A DNA stretch of 64,000 nucleotides, taken from Hemileia vastatrix (Eukaryota; Basidiomycota; Pucciniomycetes; Pucciniales; Zaghouaniaceae). Location: NCBI GenBank assembly GCA_030280995.1, contig JASXTE010000002.1:24773683-24837682 (forward strand). The letters are read 5' to 3'. Of the stretch, positions 31,319 to 44,490 are shown piece after piece. The notes beneath the pieces were generated by a model. The model made no database searches. It had not been told where the DNA came from and saw nothing but the letters and a program-made list of their open reading frames with translations. The number at the start of each line of letters is the position of its first letter. Positions within the stretch are counted from its first letter, which is position 1. A program made the position numbers and the translations under genes.

Positions 31319-32609
31319 GGGCTGGCATTTTAGGTGTTACTATCTCCCAGAATGAGAGGAACCCGGATAGTGACCAGTCAGTCCAACAAGAGGTGATACG
31401 TAAAGTGGTACTTCATAGGTCTCTTGGTAATTTTACTGTAGAATGTATTATACCTAGGCTTTTTGACTTCTTTGATTATGGATTTTGTTATACTTATATT
31501 AAAAAGAAAAGGAAAAAACTGGATTTATGTACAACCCGTAGTTTTATTAGAAAGGGTTTGATTTTAAGTAATGAAGGAAGCAGCAAGCACTGTTCTGCAT
31601 CAAAGTATAAACCAGTAGCTTTCAAGGTTAAACCAGTAAATGTACCAATGCCGGATTTGAATCCTCCATTGCAGAGGCTGGCGCTGTCTATAAATCCTTA
31701 TGATACTCCTTTAACAAAGTTTCCAACTAAATTTACGCCTACTAGTAAAATCACAATGTAAAGGCTTCAGATGGTTAATTTTGGGCCAGAGGACTGGTTA
31801 TCTCAGGAAGAAAAGAAGTTGTTGTTACATGTTATGGCTTTTAGGGAGAAGGCTAATGCGTTTTCTGAAGAGGAAAGAGGTTTGTTGAAACACTCATATG
31901 GTAAACCTTATATTGTTCCAGTTATACCTCATGCACCATGGCAGAAGAAGGCTTTTACAATACCAGCAGCTATAAGAGAAGAGTATACGGAATTAATTAG
32001 GGAAAGTTTAAGGTCTGGCTTGTATGAACAGTCTATGTCTAGTTATTCAAGTCCAGTTTTTTGTGTTGTTAAGCACTGTGGTAAACTGAGGGTTGTTGAT
32101 GATCTTAGGGAGATGAAAATGGTTACGGTAAAAGATGCAGGAATGCCACCAATGCCAGACGAGTTTGTAGATTCTTTTACAGGGCGCTCATATTATGGAT
32201 TAGGTGATATAATGGGAGGATACAATGAGCATTAATTGGACAATTCATTCAGGCCCATGACTACCTTTGAAACGCCACTGGTACATTTCAGGTTGACAAG
32301 GTTACCGCAAGGTGCAACCAATTCTGTGGCGGTATACCAAGTGTCGATGATGTGGATACTTCAGGCTAAAATTCCAGAGCATGTGGGAATTTTCATTGAT
32401 GATGGCTGTAAAAAAGGACCAGCCAGTGATTATGATGAGGAAGTGTTAGAGGAGAATTTCTATATTAGAAGGTTTTTTTGGGAATATGCGATTACCTTGG
32501 AGAGAGTGCTATTTAGGATAGTGGAGGCAGGATTAACAATCTCTGGTTCCAAGTTTTCTTGTTGTGTTCCAGAGCCAGATATAGTAAGACATGTGGTATG
32601 CAAGGAAGG
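31315..32609 (+). pseudogene. Gyp-A pol, RT first half (interrupted by transposon)
   Basis: Open from about 31,315 in the -1 frame. It contains KAFTIPAAIREEY, YSSPVFCVVK, LPQGATNSVAVYQ and the catalytic IFIDDG, with stops at 31,759 and 32,233. It ends in CKEG at the AGG target site and continues at 50,452 as GRIIAEKQKKK when one AGG is removed. Homologous to Gyp-C RT. Confidence 0.85.
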
Positions 32610-32651
32610 CACAGGGGGGAAAAAATTAGGACATGTAGGCGAGTCGTTTTT
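32610..32651 (+). repeat. left terminal inverted repeat
   Basis: 42 bp matching the reverse complement of 50,410-50,451 at 40 positions; the first 23 bp are identical. Confidence 0.93.
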
Positions 32652-34963
32652 CAGGTTTCCTGGAGTAATCTCTTGATGCTAAATTTGATGTCTAGATATA
32701 GGTGTATAAATTGTTATCAATATCTGATAATTTATGGGAAATCTCTACAACCAAACTTTTTTTCCTGGATGCAGATTTTGGAATGGAAAAATCTTTGAAA
32801 CCCTAAAAAACAGATATCATCAAATTTCAGACAAGTTCAAATAATATTCTGCACTTTCTTCATGAAAAACACAAATTATTTCTATCAAAAGACCAATAAC
32901 AGGAAAAATTGCCATGCTATGATTTATTAGAAAAAAAAGTCAAATATTATAACCTGTCATAATGTATTTTGAACTATTATTATTTTTCATTAAACAAATG
33001 GATTACATATATTAAGGTAGAGATTCTTGTGCACTGAATTTACTATATCTGAGCCATAAAAATGACCATGTCCACATCTTTTCTAAAGTTTATTTGGTGT
33101 TAAGTAATATTTGAAGTGTTTTCAAATTGAAAACTAGCAAGCATAATCCAAGAGCTATTTTATAATTTTGATCAAGATTAATTTTCTTATTCTAATCAAG
33201 ACAATTTGCCTTCAGCTAATGTCAAAAGGTTAGAAATTTTTTGTTTCCTCAGTCAAATGATAGTATCAATTTTTTGATATCATTATTTCTCCTACTTCAG
33301 AAGTTTTTTTTTTGTTTTGTTTTGTAAGATTAATAATAAAACTGAAAAGTGTTTGCACTTTTAATATAGATATAGATTAGTCTTTATCACTATTAATATG
33401 AAACTCGAAATTCATGTTATGAATTTTATTTTTTATGATTTATTTTTCCCTTTTTCACTTATAATATATGAAATATAACAATTTTTTAAAAAAAAGCATT
33501 TCTTCCACAAACAGATTACAGAAACATCAGAAGCTCAGAAAAAAAATTCCAAAATATAAAATATCAAAAGCGGAAATGATTTTGATATGGAAATTGATGC
33601 ACTATTTCATATAAAGACTAATGGCTTTGAAATAAGAACAATTCTTCCTCTTCTTCATAGATGCTCCTATTATAGACTTTTTATTTGATCTAAACCTTTT
33701 TTTCATATCACTCTCCTTAGTGCTTGGCTAATTCTCCTCTTTATTACCTCACTCAGACCTGGAAAAAAAATTCATCTTTTTTTCACCTTTCTCTCAGCAA
33801 TAATTCTTCTAAGCTTCAACTATTTTTGGAATTACGTAGTTATTTTTTATTTTTTTTATTTTTTGTAAATCATTCATTTTTACCCATCAGGCTATGTTTG
33901 CAACTGGTTAATTTTTTTTTGAAGTTAAAATATATTTCAGATTTAGATTAGGAAATAACTTAATTTTACATATATTTGTTTTTCTGATAAATCAAATATT
34001 AATAAAATAGCTCTTGAAAATTCAAGCATAGCTAAATACTCTGAATAAAGCTCCAGTAAAATTTTGTAAAAAATTTTGAGCTATATTTTCTTATCATTAT
34101 ATTTTACAACTACAAAAAATTTATTTTGGCTCACATAATTAGGTTTTTTTATTGAAAAATTTAAATGTATTATTTATTTTGAAGAATTAACAAAATTAAA
34201 GATCACATCAGTAAAATCTTATGAAACCTACACCAGGTAGATTTTGACTTTTTCAGAAAAGTAGAAAAAGAAAAAAAATCTATTATGGTTTACAACTATG
34301 TAATGCTCTTATGATCAATTCTACTTTTTTAAATAGGAAATTTCCATTTTACGTGGAATATTATTGTAAAAAGATTTATGTAGATGTACTATTATTGATG
34401 TAGTGGGTTTAAAAGTATCATGGGGACAAAAACAATTCAACTGCTTGTTCAAATTAAAAAGATAAAATTTTAACAATTTGGAAAAAAATAGTGAATTACT
34501 AGTGACAGTGAAAGGAGTGATAATGATGGTTGTGAAATAAAATTTTATTTTTTAGGGCTGGGAAAGATAGTTGAGGCTGTGAAAAACAATAGAGGCAGTG
34601 AAAGAAAATTGTAGAAGACTGAAAAAATTTAATTTAAAAATTCAAAAAAATTTAACAAAATAATGGAGAGCAATTTTAACCCACCATAGATTATATAGTG
34701 GAATATAGATATAAAAAATTAAGAGATGGGGAGAAAATGATTGTAAATAGAGAATAGAAAATGATTGGAGCCTAATGAGGGATGATTGAGATAGTAAAAA
34801 AAGTTGTATATTGGTGATATCCATGTTTGTATTTCTTCAAACTAATGTCTCTAGCCCTTTTATATACTATATATCCATCTTTTTCAAAAAATAAAAAACA
34901 AAATTTTAAATAGCACATTTCCAATGCAGTAAAAATTATTCAAATATCACTAAAATAAAAAAA
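32652..34963. other. AT-rich subterminal region of the transposon, no gene
   Basis: About 2.3 kb of very AT-rich sequence without a credible reading frame. CACTA elements usually keep transposase-binding repeats near their ends; I could not pick out a clear repeated motif by eye. Confidence 0.6.
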
Positions 34964-37016
34964 TCATCTTTTCAGATATTCTATTTGCTTAGGAGTTAAC
35001 ATAATCTCACTACCAGAACAGTAATACTCAATAACTTCAGCTAATTCCTTCAAATCAATATCACTTTTATTATCTACACACAATTTTTCTATTACACTGA
35101 GTTTGCTATAATATTCATCATCAACATAAGCTTTAGAAATACCATTGGGAAGAGGTCTATCATCAATTTCATATTTAATGGGACAATTGCTAGGCCCTGC
35201 TTCAGGTTGATTTCCCTCAGTTGTTGGTGGTAAAACTTGTTTTAGAGGACAAGTGACCTTGGCCCTCACAGAAGCTTTGGCTGTTGATGATTTTGCTTTC
35301 ATCATTGATTTCTTGACCCAGCCTTAATCGAGTGAATCTAAACATTGGACAAGTGCTGGACTTTTCCAAGGAATTATTCTCTTAGTGTGAGTTCCACTAG
35401 CACTTACCTTTGTGTCTGAATAAAGCTCAGCATCTTTGAAAAGCCCAGCCTTATCAGGAACCAAGAATGAAGCAGCAATCTCAATTCAACGGTCACGCAA
35501 CTATATAAGTCAAGAATCAATTTATTTATATACTACTGTGATAAAGTAGTTCACTTACCTCTCTTCTCATTTTAGCAGTCTGGTGTTTCACACTTTTTAT
35601 CTTCTGCACTTGGGCAAGATCAGAATCAGATTTTTTTTTTTTTGGCTTTATCCCTGAAAATTTTGGCCTGTCCAGATATCCATCGCTGAAGAATGCTTAA
35701 AACTGCTTCATTACTGACAATGTCTTGAGAAATCAGAAAATTTTGGAAACTTTTGCCCTGATAACAAGCCATCCATCCAGAGACAATTTGAGTGAGGATG
35801 GTTGAGTTCCAATCATCATCATCACTTTTTCCCCAGTCATACAAGAAGCAAGAGATCCCAGTTTTAGCCAATTTAGCTTCAGCTTGACGTTTCCAAACAA
35901 CTTTAATTCTCTGGCCTGGTAAAAGGGGGTAGTCAGAAGTGGGTGTAAAGGTAGGATTTTTGAAGGTAGAAACAAGCTGATCAAGTTCAGATTTGATAAT
36001 AATTTTTTTTGAGAAAAATCCAGGCTAGGACGGGGCTTATTTCGAATCTCTTGAATCATTTTTTCCCTTTTCTGGTGCAGGCTTCTCCATTCGTTGACTA
36101 GCCCTGGTTCAGGGCACGGGGGAATTATTTGCTTTGAGGGGTCAAAGCCTAAAAGAAATCTTGCAAACATGATTACAGATTGTCCTAAGGGAGAGGATAC
36201 AGATGGAATTTGATTCTTTTTGGCTAAAGAAGTGACTTGTCTCCTGGAGGAATTTTCAGACTTTCAAAATTATTAAAAAAAGTCTTAATTATATAAAAAG
36301 TCAAAAATTTAATTTTATTCTCTTCTCTTTTTTTGGATTAATAAAGGAGGTTACATGATGAATACATCAGGTCATGAACAGATGTTGGTAAAAAACTAAA
36401 CATAGATGAAAAATATTTACAAAATATGAGACTTATAGCAGATGCCATTGAATATAAGACTCCGGATCCAAAGCTGATTCCACTGTAAATTCAATTAATA
36501 ATGATAAAATGAAACAATAAATATATGAATTTGTACTTACCATCATCATCACCAGATGAACCTTGAAGAAAATCCTCGATGTTCCTTTTTTCTTTTTCTG
36601 GTTAAATAAAAATCATTTGAAATAAGCAAATGAAAATTTTGGATTTCCCATTTACTTAACTGCTACAACCACCACAAAATGGATTTGAAAGAAATAAATA
36701 TTGATGAAATTGTGAGTATAAAGCATGTAATATCATGTTGTTATAAGGTAGAGCTATTTACCTGCAGAAGGGTTACTTCTTTCACTCTCTCCAGGTTCAG
36801 GATTGGGTCCTTGTGATTTCTCATGCAAGGTTGAAGCAGGTGGGGGTGCTGAACTCTCCTCTTCTTGTCTATTTGGTGATGCATGTGATGAGTTGGGTTG
36901 GGGGGAATTGTCTCTACTATCTCTTTGAGAATCAACCATTGGAACTTTTTTTCCTGTGAGTACAAGAGTTGAGATCACAAACATGAAAAATAATTACCAT
37001 CTGTACTGATGTCCAT
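34964..37016 (-). pseudogene. unknown multi-exon gene U2 of the transposon
   Basis: Exon 1 (MDISTDG, 37,016) splices across a 45-bp intron to GKKVPMVDSQRDSRDNS. A Ser/Pro/Glu-rich segment leads to KRNIEDFLQGSSGDD and a globular part (FARFLLGFDPSKQIIPPCPEPG ... RWISGQAKIFRDKAKKKK). The C-terminal part carries ELYSDTKVSASGTHTKRIIPW and ends EIMLTPKQIEYLKR at 34,964. Frame changes fall in A-runs near 36,010 and 35,635, and stops lie near 35,490 and 35,325. Intron signals are good in the first half and weaker in the second. I do not recognise the family. In this position a second, TnpA-like protein is possible. Confidence 0.5.
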
Positions 37017-37471
37017 TTTTGAGGATAACTTGGCTTAGTAAAAAAAAACGATTTGATACTCTTGAAGGTAGATGTTGAATGTGGTTGTTATTAGGAAATA
37101 AGGCAAGTTTTGAAATATCATAGAACCTTCTTAGAACAAAATAATTATAATATGCATTATTCATTATATCTGACAAGAAGAAATAAATTTATAGTAAGAA
37201 TTTTAAAATATCCATAATAAGATAGCCATTAGGTAAAAAAAATTTGCAATTGATTCTTTCTGGTCAAAAATATGAACTTTTACTCAATATTATTAATTTG
37301 TAAAATATATTTTACTCTTCCATGGAAATGGAAATTAGTAATTCATAGCCATCAATTGATCTTTTTATAAAATATATTAAGATGGAAAAAATTTTAGATT
37401 CACGCAAGCAAACATGAAAAATATAATCAGATCATATTTATTTAAAAAAATAAAGCAATTTATTAACAAGC

Positions 37472-40051
37472 TTATACTAGGAGGCTGATCTTTTTTCCCC
37501 CCTTTCCAATCCATGGAAGTTCCTGGTTTTTAGTATCTACAGACCATTGCTCTAAAAAATCTAAAACAATAGCCATTGAAATGTCTTCAATACTCATACT
37601 AAACTTATTGAAAAAATTGTCAGAACCCAGACAGGTAAAAATAATATCAACAATGTATTTATGTGTCCTGGTCCACTTGACTCTATCCCTGTTTTTGTGG
37701 CTCTTTATGAGCCAATTGGTGACCTCAATTAGCTCAGCACAAAAAACATATCTTGCCTTCCTGATATCATCCTTGCACAAAAACAAACCTCTTACCCCAC
37801 CAGCTAAGAAAAAATCTAGATAAGAATAGTTTTTATCCTGGTTTTCTGACTGAAGTTCTGTGTTTGTTTTTGATTTAACCAAAGTATCCCCAGTTTTTTC
37901 TTCCCACAAAAAGTCAGTTTTTTGGAGTATCCCTTCAACATAGTCAAACATTGAAGCATAACAAGGATTCTGTCACAAAGAAGAGGGAGATGTCCAATAG
38001 AAACCTTCTTACTAGTTGACAGTGCATCTGATTTCTCTTCATTGTTGACATCTTTCTGTATCTTCAAACTCTCCAAGTATGAGATAGCATCTAGGACACT
38101 ATCTTCAGTGCTGCCAGTCTGAAAAGTTTCTCTTGAAGAATTCAATCAGGGTCCGGATAAACTGATTTCTTCCATTATAAGATGAGCCCAAGAATTCTTC
38201 TGACCCTTGGATGGCTCATTTATCTGGTGAAGAGCAGTAAATAAGTAGGTTGAATTCTTGAATTTACTGTTGATAAAGCCTGTATGGAAGATGTCACGTA
38301 GATACCATAGTTCAGATTCTGAGGGAAGGAGGTAAGAAGGTGCTGTAAAAAATGTAAACCACTGCTATTATAAATCAGATGAAAATATGAAATAACATAC
38401 CTAAAGTCAAAACCTGCTGAAGCCATTTCCCTACAGAGCAGCTTTCTTGGTGCAAGGCACAGTTTGTTGAATTATTTGTTTCACTAGAGGAGTCAACCTT
38501 GATAGAGTGATTATACTCCAATATACTGTAAGAATTTAATGCCATTTTCCTCCAGGCATCTCAATCCATTCTACCTGAAAATGTGGAACAAATTTTTTCC
38601 ACAGATTCCCTATGCTGGGCCAAGACAAAGCGGCAATTTAATTTAGCAGTAGATGATGATGCCTCATTATCTGGATTGGATGTAGAATCTGGGGCAGTGG
38701 AAGGAATTGCAGTTGAAGATGAGGTAATGGGAGCTGAAGTGGGTTGGGGAGGGAAAGATGTAGAGGAAGCAGGTGTATGAACTGAAGCAGGGATAGAACT
38801 TTGTTCCTTTGAAGTTGAAGAAGATTCTGGAGGGCCAGCCAGTTGCAATGAATTTGAAGCAGATAAGGGTCTTGAGGATTCACAGGGATAGATTTTTCAG
38901 CTGGAGAATTAACAGGAGTTTGAGTTGAGGGGGACTGAGCAGGAGATTGAACAGGGGGAGATGGAGCAGGGGGAGATGTAGCAGTGGGAGATTTAGCAGG
39001 GGGAGGTTTGAAGTGGGAGGTTTAGAAGGGTTTAATTGGATGATAGATTTGGTAACAGTTGCTATAGAACCAGCAGGTTTCTTTGAAGGGAGTGATGGAG
39101 CTTCAATATTTTTAGCAGGTTCAGGAATAGAGACAGAAGGATTGGGGATACAGGGAGCTGATGAAGCTTCCTCTGGAGGAGGAGATATCTCGGAGGTTGA
39201 GGCTTGTGGTAGTGAAGAATCTAGATTAGCTGATAACCTTTGCCTCTTGGGTGCATCCTTTTTGTATAGTGAACGTAGCTTTGAGTGAGGCTGGGAGTCA
39301 TCCTCTGAGTCAGATAGAATAGGATGGCTGGAAAATTTAATGGTCTGTTTTCTTTTTGAAGCCCTTCTTTCAGGTTTGTTCGTGAGATCAATGATGACAA
39401 TTTGATCATTTGGTGGAAGCTGTTTTCCACTAGCAACAGCTAAAATTGAAGAAATTAGTTATTTGAAAAATAATTAATACTAGAATACATACTTTTTTTG
39501 GATTTTTCACATGCAAGTAGAAGCTCTTGAACCTTTTGCTTGATTTTTCCTGAAAGAATATTCTTTCCAGCAAGTTTATCCACTGATGCTTGAAACTCAG
39601 ATACAGATGTGAGGAAATCATCCTTTGAGACTTGAATGACTTCATCCTTCAAAATTCTGTCCTCGTGCTCTTCAAAGTCTTCCATTTTGTGAGCGTGATC
39701 TGAAGAACCATCTGAAGTAGAGCTTGTTAGCTCAAAATAAAACTAATAATGATACAAAAAACTCACCAGAGCCTTCACCTGATTCTTGAGAATCTTTTAT
39801 AGAGAGAGGGCTAGATATATCCATGGACTTAGAAAACTTTCCAGACTCTAATTGATACAAGAAGAGACCAAAGTAAAAAAAAAAGAACTCAAGAGGTAAA
39901 AATTACACAAACAACTAGACTTGCCTGTTCCAGCATTATCTTTATCTTGAGTAGAAACTTGTGCTGTAGCAGGTACAGGCAATGCTGATTCTTCAGCCAC
40001 AGAGGGAGAGCTTGGAGGGGCTTGGCTAGGGGTTGAAGTCTGGGAAGGCAT
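37472..40051 (-). pseudogene. unknown multi-exon gene U1 of the transposon
   Basis: Starts MPSQTSTPSQAPPSSPS at 40,051. Introns near 39,924-39,850 (GC donor), 39,766-39,713 and 39,495-39,441 keep the frame, and others follow near 38,400 and 38,010. Order of parts: an acidic, Ser-rich N-terminus; a coiled-coil-like stretch (EEHEDRILKDEVIQVSKDDF ... KIKQKVQELLLACEKSKK); a basic KPERRASKRKQ segment; a long Pro/Ser/Thr-rich region; and a globular C-terminus (YLDFFLAGGVRGLFLCKDDI, WTRTHKYIVDIIFTCLGSDN). Frameshifts in the Pro-rich part and stops near 38,563 and 38,147 break it. No family recognised. It is divergent from the SNF2 gene, with the palindrome array between. Confidence 0.5.
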
Positions 40052-40492
40052 AATATCTGAATGAGTTGAGAGAGTTGAGCCTTATTGTGGTTAAAGGATG
40101 AAAGAAGCAGCTGCAGATGTAATTGCGCATGAATCTCAATGTGAAGGTCATCTCATATTCATTATTAACATTGAAGTTGAATACAATACATTTTAATTTA
40201 TTCACAAATTTATATATATTAATTTAAATCAAAATATAATATTATAAAAATTAAATTGAACTCATATGTGCATAGCACAGCCATGTTATTTCACAGCCCG
40301 CCTGATTTTGTTTTTTCTTTGTGGTGTTTTCGATTTTTTTGAGATTAATTTGAGCTTACTATAAATTAACATATACTTAAGTTAATTGAATTTTTCTTTA
40401 AATTTTTATTAACTCTCAATTTTTCTATATTATTATTTATTTTGCCTAATGGCACATTTAAATTTTTTATTATTTTTTATTTTCATTTTTTA

Positions 40493-41004
40493 ACCATATG
40501 AAAAAAGGTATCACTGATACTTATTTTCATATGGTCATTTCTTTTTCTCACAGTATAGCTAGATGAACCAGAATATCTGGTCCATCTAGCTATTTCCCTT
40601 TTTTTTTTATTTCTCACCTCTAGGTCAGGTGCAGCAAATTATCGCAGAAATACTTTGCTGCACGTGACAAGTAATGGTTTAGGTGGCCAGGTCAAATGGA
40701 CCATATCATAAAACAGATATGGTTCATTTGACCCAGCCTTTGGTGGCTAGCTGCTGGTCAAATGCAGCAAAGTGTTGCAGTGATACTTTGCTGCATGTGA
40801 CTAAGTAGCAGGCACTAATCCTGGCTCAAAAAGGAGCCATAAGAAATTGAATGTTTTATTAATATAGCAAAAATATGTGAGTTAAAATACTGTGGTCCCA
40901 TGAAAATAAATATAATTGTGGGATTTTTTTTCATGGGATCAGAGAATGTGAGTTTAAAAAAAGGTTCAATGCACCATAATTTAAACATTATGGTCCATCA
41001 AACC
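40493..41004. repeat. row of eight palindromes between divergent transposon genes
   Basis: Inverted repeats at 40,493-40,535, 40,555-40,593, 40,624-40,678, 40,690-40,733, 40,757-40,801, 40,822-40,839, 40,894-40,940 and 40,963-41,004. Arms are 6-21 bp with 0-3 mismatches. Several share the words GGACCAT and TGCAGCAAA. Confidence 0.88.
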
Positions 41005-41347
41005 ATGAATAAGGGAACTGGGACAGGTGATGACTTTAGAATAAGTATATAGGTAATTCTTTTTTCAATATGAAAAGTGAGTAATTGGGGAGCTTAATAG
41101 GACTAAATCAACAAAAAATTTATTTTTTCAACTACATTTTACTACATATTTGATGGGAAATAACATATATATAAATTCGTGACTGGAAACATGGAGAGAG
41201 AGAAAAAAAGTAAGCAGAGATTAAACATAATATTTATATAAGGTTATGGATTTTAAGTTTATGGAATTTAGAAAGGTTTTTATGAGGGGTTTAACAGAAT
41301 TTCACTAGAGAGAAACACCTTTGCGCAGCCTTTCCTGGCACTTTTTA

Positions 41348-41419
41348 AGCCCCTTTTCCACCCCCAGTCGGCCCCAGGGGGGCCCCACTGGGGGTGACAG
41401 AGGGGCTAAAGGGGGGCTT
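41348..41419. repeat. GC-rich hairpin of about 70 bp in AT-rich DNA
   Basis: CACCCCCAGT (41,359-41,368) pairs with ACTGGGGGTG (41,387-41,396), with GGCCCC/GGGGCC inside and CCCC/GGGG runs outside. No other GC-rich block exists in the transposon. Confidence 0.8.
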
Positions 41420-42217
41420 CAAAGGTTTAAAATAAGTGATTCAAAGGGGTAAGTCAGAGGTAATGAAGGTAAAATTAATAATATACTGTTCTTAAAATAT
41501 AAAATAATAAAATTTTTTTTTGGTTTTTATAAAATTAAATTTTTTATGTCAAATTTTTTGTATAATTTTTTGGTGTTGAAGATAGCAATTTTCAAGATTC
41601 CCAATATGAAGGTACATATAAATTCCTTAAAATTTCATTGGGAAATTAAAAGCTGTTTTTGAATTTTAATAAGCTATTTCATAAGGTAAAATATAATCAA
41701 ATGTACTAAAATACATTGTGATATTATTCTATACACTGAACACATCTAGCCTTCAAATCTAAAACCATTTCTAGGAAACAGGTTCTTAGAATGTTGCAAG
41801 ATCATTATTCAAGTGAAATATGAAAAAATATAATCATTTTTAATTTATGTAAGCAGCTGTAAGCTAAAGTAAATGTAGGCAAATCAGTATTATTTAATTA
41901 TTGATCTCTCAAACTATATTTGATGACCTTTTTTTTACAAAATATGAATTTAATTTATTAAATGCACCTCCAAAAAATTAAAAATAAATTTCCTTAAAAG
42001 TTTTTACTATTTAAAAATGAAGATTTATTATGTAGTACATGTAGTTTTTATATATAATTGAAGGATTTACAATATTAATTTAGCTCTTTATACTTCTGCA
42101 TTAAATTAAAACACTTCCAAACAAAAAAGTCCCTTTGTTCCCAAAATATCAAGTCCTATATATAGGGCTCTGCTTCCTCAAAAAATTGTCCCATCTTTTA
42201 TTTCTTTACCATCATGG
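41420..42217. other. AT-rich upstream region of the SNF2-like gene
   Basis: No reading frame or repeat of note. TATATATAG at about 42,157 lies roughly 55 bp upstream of the first ATG and could be a TATA box. Confidence 0.45.
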
Positions 42218-44490
42218 ATGTTTCTACTATCAAAACTCATTTGTATTGGCATCTTGAGGTCCTACACCACAACTAGTCACAATACAGCTTCAGTTCAGAA
42301 ACAGCATGTTTCTATTTATTTATCTAAAACTGAAAATATTATCAAAATATTTTCACAGAAGCCAAAGTTTTGTGTGGGAAATCTTATCTCTACGCATGCA
42401 AAGGTGCTCTACACTTTTCTTGGAAAACCATCCTCCTCAACAACTATAGCTCCAGTTGGTGGTTGGACGCCTGGTCAAGAAACACCTCTTCTACTCATTG
42501 AGACTCTTCTTGTTCCTCACCTAGATCTCAACATTCCTCCAACAATCAATATATTACTTTTCTGTTTACCGGCACATATTTCTTCCCTCTACACCTTCCT
42601 TCTTCCTATCAAAGAGGATATTTCTGAACCAACTAACTATACACCCTCTCTTCACTTGGGCTGTGAAGTTCAATATCTGTTTTCAACTCAGCTTGACAGT
42701 TCACTCATTCACATACATGAACTCCTCTCCATCAAATTCAGTCACCCAGCTTCTATGGCTCAACTGTAACATTTGAAAACATGCCTTTTACCCCATCAAA
42801 GCCAGGCTCTTGCATTTAAGCTACTTCAGGAAAGGTGTACTGAAACATATTTATGGAGGTGCTTTGGAGGTTTGACTTGGGAAAATGAATTGAGTGGAAG
42901 AGTTACCAACACACTTCCAAAATCAATTCTATTAGCAGATGACATGGGCCATGGGAAGACAGTGTCAACAATTGCTCTGATTGTTAGTACTTTAAATGAA
43001 GCTGCTGAATTTTCACGTCTTCAAAACCCTTCATCAAGCACAAAGAAGGTGAAGGCAACACTCATAGTGGTACCCTCAACTTTAATGAAACAATGGGAAC
43101 ACAAAATTTTACAACATACTGATCCTGATTTGATGATTAAAGTGATTATTCATCATGGAAAGGGCAGAAGTGAAAATTTCATAAGCTTTTATGAGGCTGA
43201 CATTGTCTTAACATCATATCATATTATGATAAATGATTTAGGAAGTTTAGAAAAGGAAGGTTTGTTCCATGTTCGATGGTTTTGTGTGATTCTGGATGAA
43301 GCACAGTAAGTTTTTAATCACTATTGATTTAATAAATTTGATTCATTTTCCTATAGTCAGATACGTGATCCATCTTCAAAGTCCTCCATATCTGTTACTG
43401 CACTAAAGACATCTTGCCGTCTTAGTCTAACTGGAACTCCCATCCAGAACAAAGTCCAAGATTTATTTCCCATCTTTCAATTTTTATGTCTTGAGCCACT
43501 ATCAACCTCTGAAGGATGGAATAAATACATTGGAACTCCAGCAAAGAAAGGCCAATTTACTGATGTCAAAAAGATTATTCAAAACGTCTTAGGGGACATA
43601 ATTATTCGAAGGACAAAGAATTCTATATATCTGGATCAGGGGGATGTTAACTTCATAAATAGAGTGAAATATCAAAACTTCATTATCAATTTGACGGGTC
43701 AAATTTCAGAAATGTACATCATGCGGCATAATACCTTATTCAAGCAGCTAAACATGGATGAAAACATCTTACCTGCTAAATATCCTTCTGGATTAGTGGC
43801 TCTATCAGCATTGCGACGTTTCTGCAATCACCCTCAGTTCCCACACAATTCAGAAATATCTGTGGTGGAAGAAATGGGCTGGAAGGAGAGTCTAAAATTT
43901 GCCCACCTGGTCAACTTCCTTCTCAAATTATACTCTATTGAAAAAGAAATTAAATGTGTAATTTTCTCTGAGTGGACTGACACACTCAAATTGTAAGTTT
44001 TTCTTTCAATGAAAAAATATTAAAACTAACCTTCAAAATAATAGAATTTCATTTGCTCTTTCTGAGTACAATATCCTAAATCTCAGATTTGATGGTTCAC
44101 TTGACATGAGTGCACGGGAAATCGTCCTCCAGTCATTCTCTACCATTGATTCCGGTGTTCTTTTGGTGTCTTTGAAGGCTGGAGGAGAAGGTCTTAATCT
44201 GACGATGGCATCACATGTTTTCTTAATTGTAAGATTTCAATTTCTCAAATTATGATTAATATAAATTTTATTTTTAGGAACCTTACTCGAACCCTTTGAT
44301 GGAGAAACAAGCCATTGAAAGAGTTTTCAGGATAGGTCAAACTAAAGAGGTCCATGTTTACAGATATATTGTTGCCTCTACAATAGAAGAAAACATTACA
44401 CGAGTGGGTAATTTTCCAAGAATCTTTATCAATATTATTACTCAATAATTTAAAATTTTAGATTCAATCAAAAAAACTGTACTTGGCTGA
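42218..44490 (+). pseudogene. SNF2-family (RAD5/RAD16-like) DNA helicase, transposon cargo
   Basis: Exons near 42,218-43,307, 43,357-43,994, 44,087-44,230, 44,279-44,407 and 44,462-44,490, all with GT..AG introns. Motifs in order: LLPHQSQALAF (Q-like), LLADDMGHGKT (Walker A), LIVVPSTLMKQW (Ia), DEAH made by joining two exons, SLTGTPIQNKVQDLF (III), VIFSEWTDTLKL (IV), LLVSLKAGGEGLNLT (V) and AIERVFRIGQTKEVHVYRYI (VI). SNF2 enzymes use ATP to move along DNA and remodel chromatin. One TAA at 42,767 breaks the N-terminal part, and the RING insertion of RAD5 proteins is not seen. The start is uncertain because ATG 42,214 is in another frame. Confidence 0.85.

Larger units (their letters stand above)
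28791..32609 (+). mobile_element. Gyp-A copy 2, left internal part
   Basis: Gag, protease and the first half of RT, up to the point where the CACTA-like transposon cuts in. The rest resumes at 50,452. All frames contain stops. Confidence 0.88.

Noticed and set aside
33724..33951. 75-codon frame in the left subterminal region
   Set aside because: Leu/Phe/Ser-only composition from AT-rich DNA, with no motif or splice support.
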